A DNA stretch of 64,000 bases from Acidobacteriota bacterium (GCA_016703965.1 JADJBB010000021.1:1612001-1676000), one strand, 5' to 3'; counted from the first letter of the stretch, positions 24,179 through 34,156 are shown. Notes: generated by a model not told the origin, from the sequence alone. Numbers and translations are program-made.

Positions 24179-25447
24179 ATGGCTACGAAAACTGATAAAG
24201 AAGAAAGAACCCCTGTAGGCAAGCGTTCGGCGAAGGCAAAATCCGAGGTTGATCCGTTTGAATCTGTGGTTGAGGTAAAAGCGGTCAAGAAAACGGGTCT
24301 GCGTAAGGTCGCGGCAGAAGTTTTTGGAGAGGTCGCCGCCCCGAAAAAGCGTGTCAGAAAGACGGCTAAGACCATCGAATCTGACCCGTTCGCAACGACT
24401 GTAGCCACCGCTTCGCCGGTGAAAAAGCGGGCTGCGAAAACGACTGCGCGAGCGTTAAAAGCCGCGTCCAAAGCCGCCAAAGTTCCGGGCAAGGCTGATT
24501 CGAGAAAGAAAAACCTCGACATCACAGCCGAACTTGCCGTCGAGGAGCCAAAGGTCAAACTTTCGCCGACGTTCAAAGCTCTCGCAGATGTTAAACTGCC
24601 CGAACTGCAAAAAGAAAACCGTGCCCGTTTGCAGATGCAGACGCCGACTCGGATCTATTTTTACTGGTCGGTCAAGGAAAACCCATGGGCGATACTGACA
24701 AATGTTTTCGGCAGCGATCTGGGCAATTACACGCTCGTAATCAAGCTTATCGATCAAACCTACGGCCACGAGACGATCAATCAGTGCGAGGCCGAAGGGA
24801 ATTGGTGGTTCGATGTCGAACCTGACCGCAAATATCAGGCTGAGGTCGGATTTTTTGCTCCGGGACGCCCGTATTTCCGCATCCTCCATTCGAATTCGAT
24901 CGAGACGCCGCGACGTTCGCCCAGCCCACGTGCGGCGACGGATTCTGACTGGCGTGTGAGTGCAAACAAGTTTGCCGAGGTTCTTGATGTCGCCGGATTT
25001 TCGCGAGATGCGTTTGACGTTGCTATGGCGGGCGACGATATCGCTTTGGCTCAGGACGCCTCGCAACAGGCATTTACGAGCTTTATCGGCAGCGGCGAGG
25101 TGCAGATCGAGGGCATTTCGTCGGACGAACTCCGTTACGCTCTGATCGCACTCGCGTCGGGAATGACGCTCGAGGAGCTTCGCGGCAAGGTAAGCCCCAC
25201 GCTGTTTGCGATACTTCAGGCGAATGCCGGACAGATCAACGCGGGACGTGCAATGTCGTCGCTCACCGAGCATTTCGAGATCGAGGAAACGGAATTTACC
25301 GAGGAAGAATTCGGCCCCGCCGTTTACGGAGCCAGCCTCGTGAATTTCCCGAAGACGTTGAAAACGAAAACAGTTTCAAACAAGAAGCCCTCAATAGAGT
25401 TAGCACCGAGATACAATCCGGTGAGTTCGCACTCCTTAGGACGTTAA
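24179..25447 (+). CDS. DUF4912 domain protein with basic Ala/Lys-rich N-terminus
   Basis: 422 residues. The first ~125 are low-complexity and Lys/Ala/Thr-rich (KKRAAKTTARALKAASKAAK), like histone-H1-type tails. A DUF4912 domain follows at about 140-245 (RIYFYWSVKENPWAILTNVF, YTLVIKLIDQTYG, WWFDVEPDRKYQAEVGFFAPG), predicted to be a beta-sandwich, possibly carbohydrate-binding. The C-terminal ~150 residues are helical and unassigned. DUF4912 proteins often accompany GH57 or other alpha-glucan enzymes, and a GH57 gene lies 0.6 kb downstream; the link is inference. Confidence 0.82.
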   Translation: MATKTDKEERTPVGKRSAKAKSEVDPFESVVEVKAVKKTGLRKVAAEVFGEVAAPKKRVRKTAKTIESDPFATTVATASPVKKRAAKTTARALKAASKAAKVPGKADSRKKNLDITAELAVEEPKVKLSPTFKALADVKLPELQKENRARLQMQTPTRIYFYWSVKENPWAILTNVFGSDLGNYTLVIKLIDQTYGHETINQCEAEGNWWFDVEPDRKYQAEVGFFAPGRPYFRILHSNSIETPRRSPSPRAATDSDWRVSANKFAEVLDVAGFSRDAFDVAMAGDDIALAQDASQQAFTSFIGSGEVQIEGISSDELRYALIALASGMTLEELRGKVSPTLFAILQANAGQINAGRAMSSLTEHFEIEETEFTEEEFGPAVYGASLVNFPKTLKTKTVSNKKPSIELAPRYNPVSSHSLGR

Positions 25448-25456
25448 GGTTTAGTT

Positions 25457-25669
25457 ATGCAAACTATTGAGATCCCAGTTAGTGAATACCAGAGCCTGAA
25501 GGAGGAATTGACGCTCCTTAAGGACAGCGCATTGCTTGAGAATGTAAACAAGCTCATCGATATTCTTTATCAGGACAAATATGGACTGTATATGGGCGAT
25601 TACACCGGCGACTTGACCGAGAGTGTGATGGACGACGCTTGGGAGGAATCGGCAAGTGAGTGGCACTAA
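25457..25669 (+). CDS. Putative antitoxin of the MazF-type toxin
   Basis: 70 residues, acidic (many Asp/Glu in GDYTGDLTESVMDDAWEESA). N-terminus QTIEIPVSEYQSLKEELTLL suggests a dimerising helix. It overlaps the MazF-like gene by 14 bases, the usual antitoxin-first arrangement. The family is not one I can name with certainty; role is inferred from size, charge and position. Confidence 0.75.
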   Translation: MQTIEIPVSEYQSLKEELTLLKDSALLENVNKLIDILYQDKYGLYMGDYTGDLTESVMDDAWEESASEWH

Positions 25670-26006
25670 ATATCGCCAGAAGGATATAGTACTGGTTCCA
25701 TTTCCGTATTCTGATCTAAGCAGCGCAAAAAGGCGTCCCGTTTTGATCATTTCTAATGATCGATACAACGAAAAATTTAAGGATGTCTTGGTCTGTGTCA
25801 TAACGTCGAATCTTCGCAAGGACGCCTATTCGGTAGAGTTAACAGACGATGATCTTGAGATCGGCGTTCTACCGGAAACTTCGCTGGTCAAAGCTCACAA
25901 ATTATTTACGATCGATCAAGGGAAAATTCTCCGGAAATACAGTACTGTAAAGGACGATCATTTCGCTAAGGTTGTTTCCAGGATCAAAGCTCTGATCGAA
26001 AACTAG
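25656..26006 (+). CDS. PemK/MazF-type mRNA interferase toxin
   Basis: 116 residues. KDIVLVPFPYSDLSSAKRRP, PVLIISNDRYNEKFKDVLVC and ELPETSLVKAHKLFTID-like strands are the SH3-like barrel blocks of PemK/MazF endoribonucleases; the Arg and Thr/Ser of the barrel loops that form the active site are present in outline (KRRP; CVITSN). It would cleave mRNA when unbound by the upstream antitoxin. The pair is inserted between DUF4912 and GH57 genes on the same strand, with 16 bases to the GH57 start. Confidence 0.88.
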   Translation: MSGTKYRQKDIVLVPFPYSDLSSAKRRPVLIISNDRYNEKFKDVLVCVITSNLRKDAYSVELTDDDLEIGVLPETSLVKAHKLFTIDQGKILRKYSTVKDDHFAKVVSRIKALIEN

Positions 26007-26022
26007 CTATAACCTGACGACT

Positions 26023-27702
26023 ATGCCAACCGGATACTTTAGCCTGATCCTTCACGCTCACCTTCCGTTTGTCCGGCATCCGGAATATCCTGAATTCTTA
26101 GAAGAAGACTGGCTTTACGAGGCCATCACCGAGGTTTATCTTCCGCTCATTTTCATTTTTCAGTCGCTTCACGAGCAGGGAATTAAACCTCGCCTCGCGA
26201 TGAATGTTTCGCCGCCGCTGTGTGAGATGCTGGCTGATCCGCTTTTGCAGGAACGCTACACGCGGCATCTCGAAAACCTGCTTGAGCTCGCGAAAAAAGA
26301 ACTTCACCGCACTCAGAGCGAATCTCAGAATTTTCGTGACGTGGCAAAAATGTACGTCGACAACCTCTCGGCGTCGCTCGATCTCTGGAATAACCGCTAT
26401 CAGCGAAACCTGATCAACGCGTTTCGCGAATTGCAGGACGAAGGCGTCATCGAGATCATTACGTGCTGTGCGACTCACGGCTTTATGCCTCTGATCTCGA
26501 CGCAGGAATCCCGGCGGGCGCAGGTGCAGATCGCTGTCGCCAATTACAAGAAGCACTTTGGGCGACAGCCTCGCGGCATCTGGCTCGCGGAATGTGCGTA
26601 CGAGCCGGGCGTCGAAGATCTGCTAAAAGACAGCGGTATCGAATATTTCATCTCGGACACGCACGCCATACTTTACGGTGATCCGCGGCCGCGTTATGGT
26701 GTTCATGCTCCGGTGGTTTGCCCGAACGGAACGGCGGTTTTTGCCCGCGATGTGGACACGAGTCAGCAGGTTTGGTCGGCTGAGATCGGTTATCCGGGCA
26801 ACGATCTTTACCGCGAGTTCTACCGCGACATCGGCTTCGATGCTCCCTATGATTACCTAAAGCCGCACCTGCATTCGAGCGGCGAACGCCGCCATCTTGG
26901 GCTGAAATATCACCGCATTACCGGCCGGGACGTGCCGCAGAACCGCAAAGAACCATACATTCCTGCGATGGCCCGCGACAAAGCGGCCGAGAACGCGACG
27001 CATTTCATCGGCGAACGTATCAAGCAGGCACACAAGCTCCGCGAAACCTTCGAAGGCCATCCGCCGCTCGTCGTAAGTCCCTATGACGCAGAGCTTTACG
27101 GCCACTGGTGGTTCGAAGGGCCGCAGTTCATCGATTACTTTTTCCGCAAGATCCATTTCGACCAAAACGAGATCGAATGCATCACACCCGGCGACTTCCT
27201 CGACAGCGGGTTGCCCATCCAGGTCCAGCAGCCCACCGCCTCAAGCTGGGGCGAGAACGGCTATTACAAGGTATGGATCAACGAAGGGAATTCTTGGATG
27301 TATCCTTATCAGCACGACGCTGAGAGAAAAATGACGGCGTATGCGAATAAGTTCGCCGGGAATGCCGACGCCCTCGTCGGCATGGGCGACGCTTCGTCGG
27401 CCAACGAGCATCACGCCGGAGGAACCGGCGCCCACGGCGAGGGCTCCCGCGTTCCGGCCGGACGGATACTGAATCAACTAGCCCGCGAACTCCTCCTCGC
27501 CCAATCCAGCGACTGGGCGTTCCAGATATATCAGGGCACGACGGTCGAATATTCGTCTCGCCGCTTCCAGTCCCACATCCACCGCTTCGACCTGCTCGCC
27601 AAAATGCTCGACTGCGGCGACGTCGACCACGAACTGCTGAATGAGATAGAAAACCGCGATAATATTTTCGCTGAGATCGACTTTAGAGTTTATGCAGGCT
27701 AG
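26023..27702 (+). CDS. Glycoside hydrolase family 57, 1,4-alpha-glucan branching enzyme-like
   Basis: 559 residues, full length for the GH57 branching-enzyme type. Conserved regions in order: ILHAHLPFVRHPEYPEFLEE, ATHGFMPL, the nucleophile block GIWLAECAYEPG, HAPVVCP, the acid block SPYDAELYGHWWFEGP, and AYKFAGNADALVGMG-like region preceding the C-terminal helical domain. These enzymes form alpha-1,6 branches in glycogen or related glucans in the cytoplasm. Closest functional partner in view is the DUF4912 gene upstream; the MazEF-like pair separates them. Activity versus a hydrolytic amylase cannot be settled by sequence alone. Confidence 0.88.
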   Translation: MPTGYFSLILHAHLPFVRHPEYPEFLEEDWLYEAITEVYLPLIFIFQSLHEQGIKPRLAMNVSPPLCEMLADPLLQERYTRHLENLLELAKKELHRTQSESQNFRDVAKMYVDNLSASLDLWNNRYQRNLINAFRELQDEGVIEIITCCATHGFMPLISTQESRRAQVQIAVANYKKHFGRQPRGIWLAECAYEPGVEDLLKDSGIEYFISDTHAILYGDPRPRYGVHAPVVCPNGTAVFARDVDTSQQVWSAEIGYPGNDLYREFYRDIGFDAPYDYLKPHLHSSGERRHLGLKYHRITGRDVPQNRKEPYIPAMARDKAAENATHFIGERIKQAHKLRETFEGHPPLVVSPYDAELYGHWWFEGPQFIDYFFRKIHFDQNEIECITPGDFLDSGLPIQVQQPTASSWGENGYYKVWINEGNSWMYPYQHDAERKMTAYANKFAGNADALVGMGDASSANEHHAGGTGAHGEGSRVPAGRILNQLARELLLAQSSDWAFQIYQGTTVEYSSRRFQSHIHRFDLLAKMLDCGDVDHELLNEIENRDNIFAEIDFRVYAG

Positions 27703-27836
27703 ATTTACGTCGACGCTTAGTTTTTCGCAATTATCATGAAATCCTACCTTCGATACCGCTGCTACTAAATTCCTATCGTATTTGCCTAAATCACTCGATA
27801 AAGCTATTCTTTATGTTTGGTTTTCGGAGGAAATTA

Positions 27837-29153
<1,317 letters not shown>

Positions 29154-29186
29154 GTATGTCAGTTTGGCGTAGTTGATCATCTGTTT

Positions 29187-29217
29187 ATGGCCGGCTTTTC
29201 ATTTGAAAGCCGGCCAT
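29187..29217 (+). terminator. Hairpin terminator after inositol-phosphate synthase
   Basis: ATGGCCGGCTTT (29187-29198) pairs perfectly with AAAGCCGGCCAT (29206-29217) around a 7-base loop, followed by CCTCATTTTTAA. It lies 34 bases past the stop codon. Confidence 0.8.
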
Positions 29218-29355
29218 CCTCATTTTTAATCCTAAGTACTTTCCAGAAAAAGTTTCCGGTTTTGGCTTATTTCTGTTGCGTGGTGGACTCTGGATGTGCT
29301 AGTTATAGAAGCATAGCGGGCCTTCATACTCGCTTGCCTCTGGACGATACCCTCC

Positions 29356-29425
29356 CAGACACGAAAGTCCAGCCAACTTATAATCTTTTGACATCATCAT
29401 TATTGACGACAAACCTGTCGTCAAT
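29356..29425 (+). promoter_or_regulatory. Candidate promoter and palindrome upstream of the ClpA-like gene
   Basis: CAGACA (29356-29361), a 17-base spacer and TATAAT (29379-29384) resemble a housekeeping sigma promoter. Just past the expected start lies a perfect palindrome, ATTGACGACA-AACC-TGTCGTCAAT (29402-29425), which could be an operator or a 5' leader hairpin. It ends about 70 bases before the gene. In the remaining bases of the 29154-29496 gap I see only the terminator above. Confidence 0.45.
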
Positions 29426-29496
29426 GTGACAGCAAGTTTGTACCGGGAACAACGTTCTTAGAGCATGAGGGACAGAACGGTCCTCAAGAGGGAAAG

Positions 29497-30708
29497 ATGA
29501 AACAGGAAACGGCGAAAAAAAGAGAAAACACTGACTCGGGGATATTACTGGATCCGGACCGAAAAAGTCCGCGGGCCGCTGAATTCGAGGACAAACTGTC
29601 GTCGCGCATCGTCGGTCAGGAAAGGGCTGTAAGGCGGATGAGCGGGCTATTCCAGATCTATCTGGCTGGGATGAACAACCCATCCCGCCCGATCGGAACT
29701 ATGCTCTTCCTCGGGCCGACGGGTTCGGGCAAGACGCGTGTCGTCGAGGCAGCATCCGAAGTTCTTTTTAATGACCAGTACTCGGTCGTCAAGATCGATT
29801 GTGCTGAGTTTCAGCATTCTCACGAGATCGCCAAATTGATCGGTTCGCCTCCGGGATACCTAGGCCATCGCGAAACCTCGCCGATGCTCACGCAGGAGAA
29901 TCTCGACAAAGCTCATACCGAAGATACCAAGCTTACTTTCGTTCTTTTTGACGAAATTGAAAAAGCTTCGGACTCGCTCTGGCAGCTGCTATTAGGCATT
30001 TTGGACAAAGCAACGTTGACGCTCGGCGACAACCGCCGCGTCGATTTCTCCAGAACGATAGTCATAATGACCTCGAATCTTGGAGCTCGTGAAATGTCCG
30101 ACATGATCTCCGGCGGCATTGGCTTTATGCCGACGAAGACAGATCAGGCAAAAGAAGATAACGAGATCGACACAAAGATCTACCGCACAGCTCTTGAAGC
30201 CGCGAAACGTAAATTCTCACCGGAATTTATGAACCGCATCGACAAGGTCGTGGTCTTCCGCAGCCTTAAAGAACATCATTTGCGGCAGATCCTTGAGATC
30301 GAGCTGCGATCGGTTCAGGATCGGATCACCGAATCTGCCGGTACGAAATTCGTTTTTGAGTGTACGACCGAAGCAAAGGAATTTTTGCTTAGCGAAGGTA
30401 TCGATCTCAAGTACGGTGCCCGGCACCTGAAGCGGTCGGTCGAGCGATTTCTGGTCTATCCTTTGTCGAATCTCGTTGCGACCGAACAGGTTGAAACGGG
30501 CGACTATGTAGTGGTCGATTTTGATGAGGAGATGGAGCAGCTAACCTTCCGGAAGCAGTCCGGAAAGATGATCATTGCGGGCTCACCACAAGATGAGACG
30601 GATGACAATGAGCCCTTGATCAGTGCCGATGCCGTCGGACTTCCGCTGCCAGCTTCGCAGGTTGCGGCCGGAATGAGCAAATCAAAAGGCGAGAATAACG
30701 ACGTCTAA
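29497..30708 (+). CDS. Single-ring AAA+ ATPase like the second ATPase domain of ClpA/ClpB
   Basis: 403 residues. It has the C-terminal Clp ATPase module only: Walker A GPTGSGKTR (73-81), YLGHRETSPMLTQENLDKA, Walker B FVLFDEIEKA (148-157), sensor-like VIMTSNLGARE, arginine-finger region FSPEFMNRIDKVVVF and the D2-small domain (GARHLKRSVERFLVYPLSN). There is no N-domain or first AAA ring. IGF at 208-210 occupies the loop that in ClpA/ClpC/ClpX binds ClpP, so partnership with ClpP is possible. The last ~60 residues are polar and unassigned. Monocistronic, between two terminators. Confidence 0.88.
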   Translation: MKQETAKKRENTDSGILLDPDRKSPRAAEFEDKLSSRIVGQERAVRRMSGLFQIYLAGMNNPSRPIGTMLFLGPTGSGKTRVVEAASEVLFNDQYSVVKIDCAEFQHSHEIAKLIGSPPGYLGHRETSPMLTQENLDKAHTEDTKLTFVLFDEIEKASDSLWQLLLGILDKATLTLGDNRRVDFSRTIVIMTSNLGAREMSDMISGGIGFMPTKTDQAKEDNEIDTKIYRTALEAAKRKFSPEFMNRIDKVVVFRSLKEHHLRQILEIELRSVQDRITESAGTKFVFECTTEAKEFLLSEGIDLKYGARHLKRSVERFLVYPLSNLVATEQVETGDYVVVDFDEEMEQLTFRKQSGKMIIAGSPQDETDDNEPLISADAVGLPLPASQVAAGMSKSKGENNDV

Positions 30709-30735
30709 GCTACTTGACGATATTTAGGAATGAAT

Positions 30736-30771
30736 GGAAGCGGAACAACAGCCGCTTCCTTTTTTTATTTT
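30736..30771 (+). terminator. Rho-independent terminator after the ClpA-like gene
   Basis: GGAAGCGG (30736-30743) and CCGCTTCC (30752-30759) form an 8-base stem with an 8-base loop, followed directly by TTTTTTTATTTT. It slightly overlaps the end of convergent glpK. Confidence 0.88.
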
Positions 30772-32249
30772 GCCCAGCCAAGCGAACGCCGGACGGCTTC
30801 GTGCCACTTTTCCCTGAGTTCTGCCGCCTGGCTTTGGAAAATACTGGGTTCGAACCTGCGATCTGACTCCCAATGTTCTGCAAGTTCTTCCACCCCTTTC
30901 CAGTATCCCACTGCGAGACCCGCCAGATAGGCAGCTCCAAGGGCTGTTGTCTCAGCCGTCTTTGAACGAACGACCGGGATCTGTAAAATGTCCGCCTGAA
31001 ACTGGAGCAAAGCGGCGTTCCGGGTTGCTCCGCCATCAACCCGGAGTTCGCTAAGATCGAAATGAGAATCGGCATTCATTGCAGAAAGCAGATCGGCCGT
31101 TTGAAAGGCGATCGACTCGACGGCGGCCCGGGCGATATGAGCCCGGCCGGTTCCTCTGGTCAGGCCGATGATCAGACCGCGAGCGTCCTGATCCCAATGC
31201 GGCGTTCCCAAGCCGGCAAATGCCGGTACAAAGTAAACACCGCCGTTATCAACCGCCTCAGCTGCAAGAGCCTCAACGTCCTGCGATGTTCCGATCACGC
31301 CAAGCGAATCCCGGAGCCATTGAATAACTGCTCCGCCGATGAAAACGCTGCCTTCCAACGCATATTCGGTCCGTCCGCCGATCTGCCAGGCGATCGTGGA
31401 AAGTAGTCTGTTCGCCGATTCGACCGGCTTTTCACCGACGTTCCGGAGCATAAAACAGCCTGTTCCGTAAGTATTCTTTGTTGAGCCGGCCTCAAAGCAG
31501 GCTTGCCCGAACAGTGCTGCCTGCTGGTCGCCCGCGATTCCCGCGATCTTGATTCCGCGAAGTTGGGCGGGTGTTTCGATCTCGCCGTAGATCTCTGAAG
31601 ACGAACGCACTTCCGGTAAGATCGTCCTCGGAATATTAAAGATCGAGAGCAGATCGTCATCCCAAGCCAGAGTATTGATATTGTAAAGCATCGTCCTCGA
31701 GGCGTTGGATGGGTCGGTTATGTGCAGTTTGCCGCGGGTGAGATTCCAAACGAGCCAGGTGTCCACGGTACCGAAGGCTAGTTCGCCGTTCTGAGCTCGA
31801 GCTCGAGCATTCGGAATCTCGTCGAGCAGCCAGTTTATCTTGCTGGCACTAAAGTAGGCGTCAACTTCAAGGCCGGTTTTAGCCCGTATTAGGTCACCAT
31901 ACTTCAGACGAATGTCATTGCAATAGGCTGATGTTCGCCGATCCTGCCATACAATAGCGTTGTAGATCGGTTTACCGGCTAGGCGGTCCCAGATAATGGT
32001 CGTTTCACGCTGATTAGTGATCCCGACGGCGGCAATGTCGCTTGCGGTCAGATCAGAGTTGGACAGGGCTGCCAGTGCTGTCTCGATCTGGGAATTCCAG
32101 ATCTCCTGCGGATCGTGCTCGACCCAACCGCTATTCGGATAGATCTGACGATATTCCTGTTGTCCAAAGCCGACCCCGACACCGTCTCGGTCAAAGATGA
32201 TCGTTCGACTGCTCGTTGTGCCCTGATCGAAGGATAGAATATAGTTCAT
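30765..32249 (-). CDS. glpK: Glycerol kinase
   Basis: 494 residues, standard length. Phosphorylates glycerol to sn-glycerol 3-phosphate with ATP. N-terminal phosphate-binding FDQGTTSSRTIIFDRDG, GITNQRETTIIWDRL, IVWQDRRT, GTVDTWLVWNLT, GIAGDQQAALFGQACF, KNTYGTGCFML and DGGATRNAALLQFQADIL are FGGY/GlpK blocks. The catalytic Asp falls in the GIAGDQQA block. It lies 5 bases downstream of the transsulfuration gene but no shared function is evident. No glycerol facilitator or dehydrogenase is adjacent. Confidence 0.96.
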   Translation of the reverse strand: MNYILSFDQGTTSSRTIIFDRDGVGVGFGQQEYRQIYPNSGWVEHDPQEIWNSQIETALAALSNSDLTASDIAAVGITNQRETTIIWDRLAGKPIYNAIVWQDRRTSAYCNDIRLKYGDLIRAKTGLEVDAYFSASKINWLLDEIPNARARAQNGELAFGTVDTWLVWNLTRGKLHITDPSNASRTMLYNINTLAWDDDLLSIFNIPRTILPEVRSSSEIYGEIETPAQLRGIKIAGIAGDQQAALFGQACFEAGSTKNTYGTGCFMLRNVGEKPVESANRLLSTIAWQIGGRTEYALEGSVFIGGAVIQWLRDSLGVIGTSQDVEALAAEAVDNGGVYFVPAFAGLGTPHWDQDARGLIIGLTRGTGRAHIARAAVESIAFQTADLLSAMNADSHFDLSELRVDGGATRNAALLQFQADILQIPVVRSKTAETTALGAAYLAGLAVGYWKGVEELAEHWESDRRFEPSIFQSQAAELREKWHEAVRRSLGWAK

Positions 32250-32254
32250 ATCAT

Positions 32255-33433
32255 CTAGATCTTATCGAGAGCCCGTTCTATATCACTTATCAAGTCGTTT
32301 ACGTCCTCGATCCCGACCGAGAGTCGGATCAGCCCGTCAGAGATCCCGGCCTTTAGCCGTTCTTCACGGGAAAACGTGGAATGGGTCATAGACGCCGAAT
32401 GCTGCAATATCGTTTCCACGCCGCCTAGCGAGGTCGCAAGTGTGCAAAGCCGGACGCTGTTTGCAAACGTTTTTCCTGCCTCAACCGTACCAACATCGAG
32501 GCCGATCATTCCGCCAAAACCGCCGTGCATTTGACGGACCGCAACCTTATGATTCTGGTGGGACGGAAGCCCCGGGTAATGAACCGCAATGACCTTCGGG
32601 TGTGAGGCTAACATATTCGCTATAGCATATGCGTTATCATTATGCTGCCGCATTCTCAGAGCAAGTGTTTTTATCCCGCGTAGTACGAGCCATGCGACCT
32701 GCGGAGCGATGTTTCCGCCGTAGAACTTGTTCGCCCCCTGGCGGGCAGCCTCAACGATCTCACGTTTTCCAGTAAGAACGCCCGCGGTAAGGTCGCTATG
32801 GCCGCCGAGATACTTTGTGGCACTGTGAATGACAGCATCAGCTCCAAGTTCGCAAGGGCTCTGATTGAACGGAGTTGCAAACGTATTGTCCACCACCGTC
32901 AATATCGAGTGCTCTTTTGCGATCGCGGAGACAGCTTTGATATCGGTGACGCGGACGATCGGGTTGGACGGCGTTTCGATCCAGAACAACTTTGTATTGG
33001 GACGGATCGCCGCCACGTAGTTTTCGGCGTTTGCGGCATCGACAAAAGTTGTTTCGATCCCGAATCGTTCCCCGATGTATTTCAGAAAATTGGTGGTGGT
33101 CGAGTAGCCTGATTCGGGTGCAACGATGTGGTCGCCGGTTTTGACAAGAGTGAATACGGCGGCCGAGACGGCGGCCATTCCGGAGGCGAGGGCGAGGGCT
33201 GCTTCGCAGTTTTCCAGTTCCGACACAGCCCTTTCAAGGGCACGTTGAGTCGGATTACCGAGTCGTCCGTAATAGTAACCGTCTTTTTCCTCGTTATGGA
33301 TCGATGCGGCCTCATCCGCATCCGAAAAGCCAAATACCGATGCCGTGTAGATGGGCACGGAAAGTGCTCCGAAATGCTGCGTGTGGTCGTCGCCTGCGTG
33401 AACGGCTTTTGTAAACAGTGATTTATTGGTCAT
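32255..33433 (-). CDS. Cys/Met-metabolism PLP enzyme (cystathionine gamma-synthase/lyase type)
   Basis: 392 residues. Fold-type I transsulfuration enzyme: YYYGRLGNPTQRALE (Tyr and Arg contacting PLP of the neighbour subunit), LASGMAAVSA, WIETPSNPIVRV, VVDNTFATPF and the PLP lysine in HSATKYLGGHSD; ends SLGGVETILQHSASMTH and LIRLSVGIED. Cystathionine gamma-synthase, gamma-lyase or methionine gamma-lyase cannot be told apart safely. It is divergent from an ArsR-family regulator 136 bases away, which may sense a sulfur metabolite. Confidence 0.92.
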   Translation of the reverse strand: MTNKSLFTKAVHAGDDHTQHFGALSVPIYTASVFGFSDADEAASIHNEEKDGYYYGRLGNPTQRALERAVSELENCEAALALASGMAAVSAAVFTLVKTGDHIVAPESGYSTTTNFLKYIGERFGIETTFVDAANAENYVAAIRPNTKLFWIETPSNPIVRVTDIKAVSAIAKEHSILTVVDNTFATPFNQSPCELGADAVIHSATKYLGGHSDLTAGVLTGKREIVEAARQGANKFYGGNIAPQVAWLVLRGIKTLALRMRQHNDNAYAIANMLASHPKVIAVHYPGLPSHQNHKVAVRQMHGGFGGMIGLDVGTVEAGKTFANSVRLCTLATSLGGVETILQHSASMTHSTFSREERLKAGISDGLIRLSVGIEDVNDLISDIERALDKI

Positions 33434-33523
33434 TTGTGAGTATTATCCCTTGATTCCGTGGATATCGTAAACGGAAACCCAATCCTGAGCAATTATGGAT
33501 TCTCAGATAGTCGTTTTTGCAGT

Positions 33524-33533
33524 ACATATATGT
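33524..33533. promoter_or_regulatory. Palindrome ACATATATGT upstream of arsR-type gene
   Basis: A perfect 10-base palindrome lies 36 bases before the ArsR-type start, between it and the divergent transsulfuration gene. Size and A/T-rich symmetry suit an ArsR-family operator, but such a short site can arise by chance. Confidence 0.3.
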
Positions 33534-33569
33534 CTGAGGTAATATGAAAGCAGACGAGAAGCAAATCCT

Positions 33570-33974
33570 ATGAACGATAAACTAATGACTGGGCTTCAGA
33601 ACCTGTTTCTTGCATTGTCGGATAAGACACGCATTAAATTATTGAGTCTTATGGCTACGGGAGAAGTGTCGGTTGGTTTTCTGGCAGACGAACTTGGTGA
33701 GAGCCAGCCGAAGATCTCGAGGCACCTTGCGTACCTCCGAACCGCGGGGCTTGTTTCAACCCGACGGGACGGTAAGTGGATCTATTATGGTATCGAGCCG
33801 CAGGCAGATCCTGCAGTTACAGCGGTTCTGAACTCCGCTCTCGCGGCCGTTCTTGGCCATTCCGTGATCGCAAACAACAACGCAATAGAAGAATTACATC
33901 GATCGGAAGAAGATATTTCGCATACAAGCCTTGGCGAGGATCGGTTCGACGAGCTGCCGATATACCTTCTCTAG
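33570..33974 (+). CDS. ArsR-family winged-helix regulator without the classic metal-site Cys
   Basis: 134 residues. The winged helix is clear: LFLALSDKTRIKLLSLMATG, FLADELGESQPKISRHLAYLRTAGLV and RRDGKWIYYGI. The helix-3 metal motif ELCVCD of ArsR/SmtB is replaced by VSVGFLADEL without Cys, so this is probably not an arsenic or zinc sensor of that type. Divergent position suggests control of the transsulfuration gene, comparable to SahR-like ArsR proteins of sulfur-amino-acid metabolism (inference). C-terminal ~40 residues are unassigned. Confidence 0.88.
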   Translation: MNDKLMTGLQNLFLALSDKTRIKLLSLMATGEVSVGFLADELGESQPKISRHLAYLRTAGLVSTRRDGKWIYYGIEPQADPAVTAVLNSALAAVLGHSVIANNNAIEELHRSEEDISHTSLGEDRFDELPIYLL

Positions 33975-34156
33975 CTCGGCCTTCCGCCTTGGTCGTATGG
34001 GCAATGCCGGCATTGATTGCCACAACAGAAACCCCGATTCGCGAGGTATCGACGAGTGAGCACCATCAGGCCGTCTTCAAAGTAGAAATCGCGGCCTTCG
34101 ACAAAGGTTTCTAGTTTTTCTTCGCCTTGAGATCGCGGTGGAACACTATCGTGCAT
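33971..34156 (-). CDS. DUF5522 small Cys-rich protein
   Basis: 61 residues from ATG 34156 (HDSVPPRSQGEEK). YFEDGLMVLTRRYLANRGFCC and GNQCRHCPYDQ match DUF5522, which is defined by a CCGxxCRHCPY cluster, probably a metal-binding knuckle. Function unknown. It begins 11 bases inside the end of tlyA in another frame, implying translational coupling, and ends 4 bases into the arsR end on the other strand. Confidence 0.8.
   Translation of the reverse strand: MHDSVPPRSQGEEKLETFVEGRDFYFEDGLMVLTRRYLANRGFCCGNQCRHCPYDQGGRPS

Noticed and set aside
24455..25273. 272-codon open frame on the minus strand across DUF4912
   Set aside because: Antisense shadow; Arg-rich, no domain, and the plus strand shows a clear conserved domain.
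30845..30862. tRNA T-arm-like GGTTCGAACC
   Set aside because: It lies inside glpK, in frame with conserved coding sequence, and no cloverleaf or acceptor stem can be drawn around it.
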